Shown piece after piece: positions 48,906 to 58,930 of a DNA stretch of 64,000 nucleotides. The notes beneath the pieces are model-generated. The model saw only the letters and a list, made by a program, of their open reading frames with translations, had not been told where the DNA came from and did no database searches. The first letter of the stretch is position 1, and each line of letters begins with the position of its first letter. A program made the translations under genes and the position numbers. Source of the DNA: Siphonodentalium dalli (taxonomy: Eukaryota > Mollusca > Scaphopoda > Gadilida > Siphonodentaliidae); NCBI GenBank assembly GCA_032622095.1, contig CP136063.1, positions 210,908,355 to 210,972,354 on the forward strand, read 5' to 3'.

Positions 48906-48941
48906 AGCTAATACCACTGGCTGAATCTGCTGGTGGAAGAG
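48906..48941 (+). CDS. Possible 36-base internal exon
   Basis: Between a strong acceptor (actctctctgtctag) and a good donor (agag|gtgaga). Two frames have stops; the open one is phase 1 on both sides and reads LIPLAESAGGR plus a split Gly. It resembles the style of the small symmetric exons of the upstream gene, but no linked exon was found. Confidence 0.3.
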
Positions 48942-49189
48942 GTGAGATGGGTGGGGTACTGTTAGTTGGTGGTCTGGGTCATGAGGGTGATGGAAAGGGA
49001 CAGTTTCCATGCTATCATTCAAGATTTTCATAACTCTGCGGATGTTACAATGGTGTTTGTTTTTCTAATTTATTTTTTTCTGGACAGTGTGTGCAGGGGC
49101 GGCGCAGAGTGGGGGGTATGTGCGGGGGGACTTTTTGTTTTAATTGAGCAAGGATTTCAATTTAAAAAAAAAATTTGTTTAAGAGTTAT

Positions 49190-49735
49190 GTCCCTGGCCC
49201 GGCCCCTATTTGACGCAGTGACCCCATTTGAACAAATCTGAACACCAGTCACCCAAGGACCCTCCATACCAAATAGTAGCTGAATCGGCCCCATGGTTCT
49301 AGACAAGAAGTCGTTCTAAGAATTACTATGGAGGAATAGAGTTATGGCCCTGGTTTCACAACCAATTGACTGGGTGACCTCATTTGAACAAATCTGAACA
49401 CCAGTCACCCAAGGACCCTCCATACCAAATATTAGCTAAATCGGCCCAATGGTTCTTGACAAGAAGTCGTTCTAAGAATTACCATGGAGGAATAGAGTTA
49501 TGGCCCTGGTTTCGCAACTATCTGACTTGGAGACCTCATTTTAACAAATCTGATTAACAGTTACCTATGGAACATCCACAAAAAATATGAATCCGTTCGG
49601 TCCTATGGAACTTTAGAAGAAGATGTTCAAAGAATTGTTCACGGACGGACAGATGGACGGACGGACAGACGTACGACGGACGAGGAGTGATGACTATAGC
49701 TCCACCGGAGACTTCGTCTCAGGTGAGCTAAAAAG
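49190..49735 (+). repeat. Dispersed repeat R, copy 2 (three units)
   Basis: Three units of about 150 bp with 'aaatctgaacaccagtcaccc', 'ggaccctccataccaaat', 'gaagtcgttctaagaatta' and 'gagttatggccctgg'. Then 'acggacggacagac', hairpin 'ggagacttcgtctc' and aggtgagctaaaa. The tail is nearly identical to copy 1. Confidence 0.65.
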
Positions 49736-50175
49736 CATGTGACTGTTAAAAATCCATGCAGTAATTCCATTACCTATACGTCCAAGGATCTGGTAATGCC
49801 AGAATTGTTATTAACACTCCAGCTCAGCCCAAATATTAACAATGCGCGGGCAAGCAGCTATTCAATAGATATTAGGGTGTAGGGGTTTAGTGGTTTAGTG
49901 AAATCTAGTTCTGACAGTTTATTGTGGCATACATGTAAGCTTGAAAATGTAATATTCTTTTGCCCCTTTCGAAATAATTTGGCCACTGAGAGCGTGAACC
50001 CGGACTATACTGTATATACATGTAGTACACTATTCTAGTAGTTACCTGTGTGACTGAATAAACTAAAGCTACGAATGATGTGACTAACAGGACTCTCCTT
50101 ATGCTTGTTTTACTGTCTAAATGACCTGAAAAAAATCAATGTTTGTAAATAATATAAAAGTCTGTATAACGTCAC

Positions 50176-51039
50176 CACTAAAGGGTCCCATGTTACTCGC
50201 AGAGTTATTAAAGGGACCCATGTTACTCACAGAGTTATTAAAGGGACCCATGTTACTCACAGAGTTATTAAAGGGCCCCATGTTACCAGCAGAGTTATTA
50301 AAGGGATCCATGTTACTCACAGAGTTATTAAAGGGACCCATGTTACTCAGAGTTATTAAAGGGACCCATGTTACTCAGAGTTATTAAAGGGGCCCATGTT
50401 ACTAGCAGAGTTATTAAAGGGGCACATCTTATTCGCAGAGTTATTAAAAAGGCCCATGTTACTCAGAGTTATTAAAGGGACCCATGTTACTAGCAGAGTT
50501 ATTAAAGAGACCCATGGTACTCACAGAGTTATTAAAGGGACCCATGTTACTAGCAGAGTTATTAAAGGGACCCATGTTACTCACATAGTTATTAAAGGGA
50601 CCCATGTTACTCACATAGTTATTAAAGGGACACATGTTACTAGCAGAGTTATTAAAGAGACCCATGTTACTCACAGAGTTATTAAAGGGACCCATGTTAC
50701 TCACATAGTTATTAAAGGGCCCCATGTCACTCACAGAGTTATTAAAGGGACCCATGTTACTCACAGAGTTATTAAAGGGACACATGTTACTAGCAGAGTT
50801 ATTAAAGAGACCCATGTTACTCAGAGTTATTAAAGGGACCCATGTTACTCACATAGTTATTAAAGGGTCCCATGTCACTCAGAGTTATTAAAGGGACCCA
50901 TGTTACTCACAGAGTTATTAAAGGGGCCCATGTTACTAGCAGAGTTATTAAAGGGACCCATCTTATTCGCCGAGTTATTAAAGGGGCACATCTTATTCGC
51001 AGAGTTATTAAAGGGGCCCATGTTACTCAGAGTTATTAA
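50176..51039. repeat. 30-bp minisatellite, about 29 units
   Basis: Unit gggacccatgttactcacag + agttattaaa. Most units are 30 bp; several are 27 bp through loss of 'cac' or 'cag'. Variant classes tactcacag, tactagcag, tactcacat and ttattcgcag alternate. Because 30 and 27 are multiples of three, both strands have long periodic open frames (LLKGPMLLTE, MGPFNNSVSN), which are not evidence of a gene. Confidence 0.9.
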
Positions 51040-51205
51040 ACCTTTCATGATGGGAGCTGCGCTGGTGCAGCAGTATAGACCCTGTGCCAGTGCACTGGCT
51101 TACAATTACAAGATCAAGGTGAATATTGTTAGGCCAATGCATTCTCGTATATATACAAGGCACAGGGTTTTCACAAACATTCAGGAAGCTCCAGTCATGA
51201 AAGGG
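51040..51205. mobile_element. Family A remnant, copy 7, at end of minisatellite
   Basis: Left acctttcatgatggg directly joins the minisatellite's attaa; right end tcatgaaaggg before TTAA 51206-51209, which is also the left flank of element H copy 2. Hairpins are mostly deleted. Confidence 0.7.
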
Positions 51206-51209
51206 TTAA

Positions 51210-51779
51210 AGGTCCATTTAATTTTCGAATCACCAACTATTTTTTTATAGTCCCTTGATATAGGGTTTTAATAACAATCTATGACATATAATATTTTTAA
51301 AATACTATAGCACAGAAAGCACGTCAGTACCTCAACAAAAATATGTTCACAGTTATTACACCGGAAAAGTTAATAATACACTGTATTGGAGCTTCCACTT
51401 TCAAATGGTATATAATCTAATATATATTTTGGGACTTCTGTTTGTCTGTCTGTCTGTCTGTTTGTCTGTCAGCTATGGCCGGGAAAACTGCCCGACGGAT
51501 TTTGACAAAATTTGATACCTAGGGGTAATTTTTTCCAGGGATGGTTTTTGAAGGGTCAAATCGTGACACCGACCCGACCTTGACCTTCAAAAGGGTCAAT
51601 TCAAGGTCAAATCGGGTAAAACAGACCCATACCTGACCTTCAAAATGGTCAATTCAAGGTCAATTCGCGCAATTCGCCGAAAAGCAGAGGGGAAACAGCC
51701 CGGACGAAGTCGGGTCCACCAGCTAGTATGCATATATTTTATATAATGTGATCTGGGGGATCGAAAATTAAGTGGGACT
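51210..51779. mobile_element. Family H element, copy 2, interrupted by Helitron
   Basis: Left aggtccatttaattttcg, right cgaaaattaagtgggact, TTAA at both sides. Compared with copy 1 it lacks part of the interior and carries the mini-Helitron 51416-51726. Confidence 0.78.
51416..51726 (+). mobile_element. Mini-Helitron, copy 3, with empty site in window
   Basis: Starts TCTAATATATATTTTGGGAC after A51415, ends CAGCTAG before T51727. It has a gtctgtctgtctg tract near the start and the 3' hairpin cccggacgaagtcggg. Element H copy 1 shows the uninterrupted sequence ggtatataatatggcatat, so both ends are fixed to the base. Confidence 0.88.
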
Positions 51780-51880
51780 TTAATAAAGAAAATAAGGAAC
51801 TGAGAATATTTTTTCCATATTCTTCTTGGTGGCGATGGTTGCATAATTGTTTATGATTTTCCACATTTACACATTGTCAG

Positions 51881-52356
51881 CAGGTCTGAAAATATGGTGC
51901 GGGACATTTGCAGAATGAGGTCCCCAGAGGGTAGATTTAGTGACGCTACCCGCACAGCGAGCTACCATCACTAAATTAACCTTCTGAGGACCTCATTCTG
52001 CTTAGGCCTCATCTTCTCTGAAAAGTATCTTTATTATCAAATTAACCAGTTTTTTAGTTTCTTTAGAAGCCTCTTTAGAAATTTATTTTTCTTTTTTAGT
52101 TTAGTTTTTCTATATCCCCAAATTGGCAGATATACAATTCATAAACTTGTATAGGTGCCCAATGGGTGCACATCACTATCTCCACCATCTGGGAACTTAA
52201 AACTGAGTCTAGGTCCCATAGCAGTTAAGGTCATGAAGAATGAGGTCCCCAGTGGATGAATTTGGTGATGCTAGTTGGCTGTGTAGGGTAGTGTCACTAA
52301 ATTCACCCCCTGGGGACCTCATTCTTCAAATGTCTGGCACCATATTTTCAGGCGTG
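51881..52356. mobile_element. Foldback element E, copy 5 (diverged)
   Basis: Outer ends caggtctgaaaatatggtgc and gcaccatattttcaggcgtg. Hairpins at 51911-52003 and about 52236-52326; the core is inverted relative to copy 1. No duplication recognised. Confidence 0.7.
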
Positions 52357-52372
52357 TCTGTGAGTCCCTTTA

Positions 52373-52538
52373 AGCCTGAAGGTCATTCCACACAATAATA
52401 AATCTGAAGGTCGTTCCACACAATATTAAGCCTGAGGGTCATTCCACACAATATTAAGCCTGAAGGTCATTCCACACAATATTAAGCCTGAAGGTCATTC
52501 TACACACTATTAAGCCTGAAGGTCATTCCATACCAGAG
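52373..52538. repeat. 28-bp minisatellite, six units
   Basis: Unit taagcctgaaggtcattcca + cacaatat, with period exactly 28 (ggtc at 52381, 52409, 52437, 52465, 52493, 52521). A stray pair of related units lies 1 kb away at about 53546-53602, so the array may have been split by an insertion. Confidence 0.85.
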
Positions 52539-53866
52539 CTGTTAATTAAGTTTCACGGATTGTCCGTAAGACTCTCGGATTGCCACGGCAATTCCGCAAA
52601 CACGGATAACCCCCAATTTCTATCGGATTCAGCAAAACCCCCCATTCGAAATCCACAAAAAGATGTTTTTTTTATTTTTCGAATACCTGAATTTGTGGGG
52701 ATTACCCAAATGACAGGGAAATCCTTATTCCGGTACCGTAAATACCCACACATTAACATTCACAGAATGTACGGTTGTAACTTTTGATGTTTCCTCTGAT
52801 TAAACACTGATCAGTAGTTAACTAAGACGGATATTAATTGATTTTCACACTCTGGTGAAGCCACACATATAAAGGGTGTTGTTATAGAATACAATACGTA
52901 TAATCACAAGTGTGCAGCTGTATTGTTAGGCCCCATTGATGAACATTTCTCAGTAAGCCAGGGTTTAGTGGCAATCGCAACTTCTCGGGTTATCGTTCTT
53001 TGCGTACGGAAATCACGGTGGTTTGCCGATTGGGATTAGTAGTATGCATTGCGGGTAAAACATTAAGACGGGTCATTTTGTACTTATGCGTTTCACGCAT
53101 TCATGTCCGATTCTAATCTGTGTAACTCGGATTCATTTTTACTTAATTTAAACTAAGTTTCTGCTTCTTAAATTTTTTTAATAAATGGTGTGTGCATTTC
53201 TTTTGGGGGTTAAACAGTAAGACGAGTCCATTTTGTAGTTTATTCTGATTTTGTACTTTCGGTTTCACACATATCCGGCTGTATCCGGTGGAATTCTGAG
53301 TATTTTTACTTAGTTTATACAAAGTGTCTGCTTCTTTTTCTTCAATAAATGGTGGTAGCTCCCACTCAAAGCAGCTCTAGGACATTCATTTACATTTTAT
53401 TTAGGTATATATACTTATAAAATAAACAAAAATAGAAACTCATAAAAACAATGTAATCTTCATCATAAAAAATATTTTTGGAACATGAACATATTTCGGC
53501 ATACCTCCCGCAAAAATCTCCCGAATTGACATTTTTATAAAACTTAACAGGTCTGTTCCACACACTATTAAGCCTGAAGGACACTCCACACAATATATTA
53601 AGAGACATGGCTCATGCATTGTTAGTCATTGTCACGATGGATTATGTGGCTATTTGTCAGTCGTGATCAAAAGTAGACGCAATTATTTCATATCGGTTTA
53701 TGAAAAATGCGGAACATTGTCTTTATGAAGCGGAACGTTCCATGAATTCAAATCCAATAATTATCAAAACGAACGGCGTAGGCAACAAATAATAAGCTAG
53801 TATACTGTATTTGTATTGATAAATGACGTTGGAGTTGGTAAACTGGTAAGGCTCATTTGAACCTGA
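52539..53866. other. Intergenic; small local duplications
   Basis: Two related segments near 53040-53190 and 53200-53350 share 'taaaacattaagacgggtc'-like, 'cattttgta' and 'ttctgcttctt...aataaatggtg' phrases. No gene signal. Confidence 0.4.
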
Positions 53867-53878
53867 GAATTAGGTATA

Positions 53879-54279
53879 TTTTTTTACCCTGTGCCAATGC
53901 ATTCTCTTATATATGCGAGTCGACCATAGGTCGCCTCGCATATATAAGAGAATGCATTGGCTTAACAATTTTTTATCATGTTTTTTAAATAAATGTTTCT
54001 TACAATTTTTAGGACATAAAATAAAAAAACATCCATTACCCTGCAGGGAGCCCCACACATATATAGAAGCATATAGAAGAGTGTCGTCTGCTCATGTTTG
54101 TCTGGGGCTCTGTATGGGTGAAATTATAAAATTGTTAAAGAATACAAGAACAAATTAATAAAATTGTAAAAAATTGTTAGGCCAATGCATTCTCTTATAT
54201 ATGCGAGGCGACCTATGGTCGACTCGCATATATAAGAGAATGCATTGGCACAGGGTAAAAAAAATCCCGACTTACAACT
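53879..54279. mobile_element. Family F hairpin element, copy 2, 12-bp duplication
   Basis: Flanked by exact gaattaggtata (53867-53878, 54280-54291). From the plus strand: poly(T), accctgtgcc, two inverted hairpins, a middle stem (agccccacac...ggggctct), then taaaaaaaatcccgacttac. On the minus strand it ends in A-rich sequence next to the duplication, as retroposed elements do. Confidence 0.72.
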
Positions 54280-54769
54280 GAATTAGGTATACACATAATT
54301 TGTTGAGAGGTATCTCAAAACATACACACGCAGAAGATTTCTGAACAGACTCGTCACTGTAGTGCTGAAAATACATTATGTATTCTGTTTCTTCTATTTT
54401 GTTGGTAAATTTGTAATTGTTTTGTTTGTGCCTGTTCAGATATTTAAATAAGAGGTTTTTTAGACATTGAACTTGTAGACCATGGGAAAAAATCTAGACG
54501 TATCATCATTCTGAAACTGTTATGTAAAGTCGGGCATTATTCCAATTTTATAAGAATACAAATGGCAAAGAAATAGCATGGGGGATCGGTTATCATGTTC
54601 TAAGATCTATTTACATGACTTCATTGTGTTTTTCTCAAACAAATCATGTTCGTTGGAAGAGATTTCATGTATTTATCGCCCTATTTCAATGCCATGAAAA
54701 TTAAAAAGTGAAGATTATTAGGTGTATTTTGGTTGTATGCTCAATGTTATAAAATTCCCCGTTAGAACA

Positions 54770-54855
54770 GGTCAGAATGTCAAAAAGTTCCCAGGTTTTT
54801 AATGGGTGGAATATGATTTCTGCAGACGTAGCCAGAGTAGAGAATCGTGCCATGA
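54770..54855. repeat. Fragment related to element L arm
   Basis: 'ggtttttaatgggtggaatatgatttctgc' style sequence through 'catgatctaatga' matches the right arm of L (42600-42690) with several changes. Confidence 0.55.
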
Positions 54856-54933
54856 TCTAATGATAATCCACCAGACCGATTAATAGCAGCAAGATTATTT
54901 TAATATTCTGTTTTGTCATAATGTGGGTGTAAC

Positions 54934-55161
54934 CACTTTCATGGTGGAAGCTGCGCTAGTGCAGCATTAAAGATCCAGTGCCAGTGATAGGGAGCCTCAC
55001 ATATATATAGAATGCACTGGCTTACAAGATCAAGGTAAATATTCTTAGGCCAATGTATTCTCTTATATATGCGAGACTCCCTTTGGGAGACTTGCTTATA
55101 TAAGAAAATGCATTGGCACATAGATTTCGCAAAATTTCAGGAAGCTCCAGTCATGGAAGGG
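54934..55161. mobile_element. Family A element, copy 8, source of minisatellite
   Basis: Left ccactttcatggtgg (flank GTAA), right tcatggaaggg followed by TTAA 55162-55165. One hairpin is largely deleted, the other diverged. Its right terminus is repeated in the adjacent array. Confidence 0.7.
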
Positions 55162-55361
55162 TTAATAAGGGAGGTAACTGCAGTCATGGAAGGGTTAATA
55201 AGGGAGGTAACTCCAGTCATGGAAGGATTAATAAGGGAGGTAACTCCAGTCATGGAAATGTTAATAAGGGAGGTAACTCCAGTCATGGAAGGGTAAATAA
55301 GGGAGGCAGCTCCAGTCATGGAAGGGTTAATAAGGGAGGTAACTCCAGTCATGGAAGGGTA
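55145..55361. repeat. 33-bp minisatellite made from family A terminus
   Basis: Unit ctccagtcatggaagggtta + ataagggaggtaa, starts at 55145, 55178, 55211, 55244, 55277, 55310 and 55343. The first 23 bp are the family A right end plus TTAA; the last 10 bp are flank. Open frames in all directions follow from the 33-bp period. Confidence 0.9.
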
Positions 55362-55499
55362 GAGTCAATGAAAAAGAAAAAAAATTTCTATCCGTTTGTT
55401 ATCATTTGACAACTTAAAAATACATTGTAATTTGGTAACAAATATTTACATTAAGAAACACATTTTACTAACGTAAATTTTGAGTCAGTGGTTACATAT

Positions 55500-55565
55500 A
55501 ACTTACCAAAAGCAAGTCCAAAACTTACTGAAAGCAAGCCCAAACTTACCGAAAGCAAGCCCAAA
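55500..55565. repeat. Short tandem units
   Basis: Three units of about 25 bp built on 'gaaagcaagcccaaacttac'. Confidence 0.6.
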
Positions 55566-55849
55566 TATGACTACAGACAGCTCAGTTGCCAATAAAAAGA
55601 ACCGCAATATCAACCACAGCAACTGAAATGAAAGTGTCAATTTAGCTCAATTTTGAAATGGGATAATGTCATACATTACAGTTAATGGAGCGATAGGCAA
55701 CAGAAATGTTTAAATGTTTAAGTAATACCAGAGGTCAACCCGAAGAGTCATATGAAGTTAGGGATCAATTGGATGAAAAATGTTGGTAGCAGGGCATGCC
55801 GATGTATTTAGTCGGTAAAGAGTAAAATCCAAAATGTTTTTAATCGAAA

Positions 55850-56340
55850 CTTATTGAAATTTGTTAGCTCCCATCTAGTGGTGATTTTAAACAATTGCCT
55901 GCAAATTTTCAAAACAATTCTCCAATAAATGCAGGCTACAGGGTGTGCGGATGGATCCAAATTTAAATGCCAAGATCAGGGCTGGCGGCCATGTTTTTTG
56001 ACAAATTTCCATAACATTTCTCCAATAAATGCAGGGTGCGCCGATGGATTTACATTTGAAATCCAAGATGGCTATTGGTGGCCATTCTTTTTAATGAATT
56101 TCAGGAAAAAATTATGGATTCCTTCTAGAGATCACACCAAAGAACCACATGAAGTTTGGGTATGATCGGATGAGTGATGTGCCCTGCAGGGTGTGCAAAA
56201 GGATTTAGTCATGCCAAGAGTAAAATCCTAAATTCGGAAAATTATTATCTAGTGGTCACACCAAAGATCCATACAAATTTGGTGACGATCGGGTAAGTGA
56301 TGTGGTCCAAAGTCATTCAAAGAGCAAAATCCAAGAAGGC
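55850..56340. repeat. Diverged repeat S units
   Basis: Shares 'aagatggct', 'ggcggccatgtttttt', 'gatttagtcatg' and 'gagtaaaatcc' phrases with the array at 57600-58390 but is older and irregular. Confidence 0.5.
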
Positions 56341-57318
56341 TGTTCATCGAAAATCATTCAAATTTGCTGACCCAATATGACACTCATGACATATCGAAAT
56401 AGAGCACGTTCATAATTGAGAACGCTCTTTATTAGAGGCAATCATTGGATTTATTCTAGGCAAACAATTAAAACAAATTCATCTCTAGAAACTCAATATC
56501 TGCCATCAAAACGTAAAATAAAACGAAAAAATAAAAAAAACAAACAACAAACACAAACTGAAAAACAATGCCTGGCTAGCCTTCAATTAAAAAAAAATTT
56601 CATTATGCCAAACTGTATGACTAATTAATAATTATTGTAGTTTTGACAGTCTGTTATCTATTCGCATGAATTATTTTGTTTACGCACTTATCGATCTTGA
56701 CTGGAAGGATTTTAGCAAACGGTTCACAATCGTGCTCTTCTCCACACAAAATGTTTCGTGTGAAGAAACAGACAGGAACATTATTAAGACGATTATAAGC
56801 CACCATGATACATGTAATAGTATAATAACCACCACCTTTAATCACACCCCATTTGTGTTTAATTGTACTCCTATAGCGCACAACGGGATGACACTAGTGT
56901 GTAAACTAGCTTCCGAAATTGGTACCATACAAGAAGAAGCTATATGGCCCAACTTGTATTCTTTCAGAAACAGTTCAATTTAGTTTCGCACAAAATTCCG
57001 CTCGCTCATTGCATTTCTGCATAAATTAATCTCATTTCACAAAACTTTTATTGCCTCAAAGTGCATTTTAGCCATCATTATTCATTATATAATCTAACAT
57101 TCCAGCAAATCCAGTTCATAATTCAGCACAATCAAACAGTTTTATTCAGTGATCGCTATTTATCGCATAGGCCTAGGTAATTAACTAACCGGCGACTGCA
57201 ATATTTTACACTGTATTTATCAACTCGTTACGCGATTGGTGGAATTATTTCAAGCTCCACCACCGCTGTCACTGGTAAGCAAATAAGGTAAACTTACTGC
57301 GGCGATGCAGATGATCGG

Positions 57319-57359
57319 TCATGTGACCGCGTTGTGGTCATGTGATCGCACTCACGTGA
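57319..57359. promoter_or_regulatory. Cluster of three TCAYGTGA E-boxes
   Basis: tcatgtga at 57319-57326 and 57338-57345, tcacgtga at 57352-57359, in a CpG-containing, GC-richer island (about 57180-57370). TCATGTGA/TCACGTGA is the known M-box/CLEAR-type target of MiT/TFE bHLH-zip factors. Near-consensus donors lie close by on both strands (g|gtaagc at 57275 plus, a|gtaagt at 57297 minus). A promoter or 5' exon is possible but no coding exon is linked. Confidence 0.35.
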
Positions 57360-57599
57360 CTTACACTTCAGATACTTCCGCGATTTTTAAAATATAATAA
57401 TAATAAAAATACTATCTGCTCGATTTTGAATTTTCTTGGCGAAATGGGTCTGTTAGACATATATAATTAGTATTAGGATGACAACAAAATATTTATTTGA
57501 CAAACTAATTCCTTTAATGAAAGTGTCAATGACACTGTAGCTCAACTTGGTTGCTGAAATTCAAAAACATTTGATAGCTCCCATCTAGTAGATCAATAT

Positions 57600-58390
57600 C
57601 AAGATTAATATGAAGTTTGGTGATGATCAGATGAAGGAAGTGGACTGTAGGGTGTGCCAAAGGATTTAGTCATGCAAAGAGTAAAATCCAAGATGGCTGC
57701 CAGCGGACATATTTTATGGCCGAATGACCCCCAAAATGACTCGTTCCCATCTAGATTTATATATTAGCAGCCATGACAAATTTCATGATGATCGACCAAA
57801 GGTATGACCTGTGGCCCGTACCAAATGATTTAGTCATGCAAAGAGTAAAATCCAAGATGGCTGCCAGTGGCCATGTTTTATGGCCAAATGACCCCAAAAT
57901 GACTCGTTCCCATCTATATGTCAATGTCATAATGATCCGACTAAAGGTACGAACTGTAACCCGTGCCAAAGGATTTAGTCATGCAAAGAACAAAATCAAA
58001 GATGGCTGCTGGCGGCCATGTTTTTTGGCCGAATGACCCCAAAATGACTCGTTCCCATCTACATGACAATGTCAACAGCCATGACAAATTTCATGATGTT
58101 CCGATAAAAAATTTCATAATGATCTGACCAAAGGTACGACCTGTAGCTAGTGCCAAGTAATTTAGTCATGCAAAGAGTAAAATCCAGGATGGCTGCTGGC
58201 GCCATGTTTTTTTGCCGAATGACCCCACCATGACTCATTCCCATCTACATGTCATTGTTAACCTCCATGACAAATTTCATGATGATCCGACCAAAGGTAT
58301 GACCTGTAGCCCGTGCCAAAGGATTTAGTCATGCAAAGAGTAAAATCCAAGATGGCTGCTGGCAGCCATGTTTTATGGCCGAACGACCCC
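57600..58390 (+). repeat. Repeat S array, five units
   Basis: Units with 'gatttagtcatgcaaagag', 'taaaatccaagatggctgc', 'ggccatgttttatggccgaa' and 'actcgttcccatct' recur at roughly 150-185-bp spacing (starts of the first phrase near 57663, 57826, 57973, 58159, 58321). Open frames across it are repeat-driven. Confidence 0.75.
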
Positions 58391-58402
58391 AAAGTAAAGT
58401 TG

Positions 58403-58480
58403 AGCTAATAAGTGTACATCGGAATGGTCTATTATTATTCATTTGGAGGGATGCTATTGTGGTAAAAGCAGATGACAGAT
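58403..58480. mobile_element. Family C fragment
   Basis: 'tcggaatggtctattattattcatttggagggatg' style stretch matches the left part of C; no ends. Confidence 0.5.
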
Positions 58481-58487
58481 AAAATAC

Positions 58488-58930
58488 AAGACAGTCAATG
58501 ACTGTTGAGAAGCTCATCTGATTGTAAAGATTGAGAAGACTGGGACTCTGAAACCGTAAAAGTACTTGTCAAAATACACCAAACGCTATTCTTGACTGGT
58601 CGATCCATTTGAACAAATCTGTAACCCAGTCACCCAACGACCCTCCATACAATATAGAAGCTAAATATGCCTAATGGCTTTTGAGCAGAAGAACTTTTAA
58701 GAATTACTAAGGCAGAAGAGTTGTCTGTGGTCTCACCCCTATTTGAACATATCTGAATCCCATTCACCAAGGACTCTCTATAACAAATATAAGCTACATA
58801 TGCAAAACGGTTCTTGAGAAGATGTTTTAAGAATAACTATTGAGGAAACGAGTTATGTCCCTGGCTCTATCCCTATTTGACCCCATTTGAAAAAAATTGT
58901 ATCCCAGTACACAGTGTCTTTGTTCTATAC
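58488..58930 (+). repeat. Dispersed repeat R, copy 3 (no tail)
   Basis: Begins 'gacagtcaatgactgttgag', then 'gagaagactgggactctgaa', and two units. Lacks the hairpin tail of copies 1 and 2. Confidence 0.6.

Noticed and set aside
50117-51250. Long periodic open frames (LLKGPMLLTE, MGPFNNSVSN types)
   Set aside because: The 30- and 27-bp units keep all frames in register; frames exist on both strands and have no start context or conserved ends.
50139-55361. CRISPR-like arrays
   Set aside because: Repeats are contiguous tandem units without unique spacers, and the DNA is eukaryotic.
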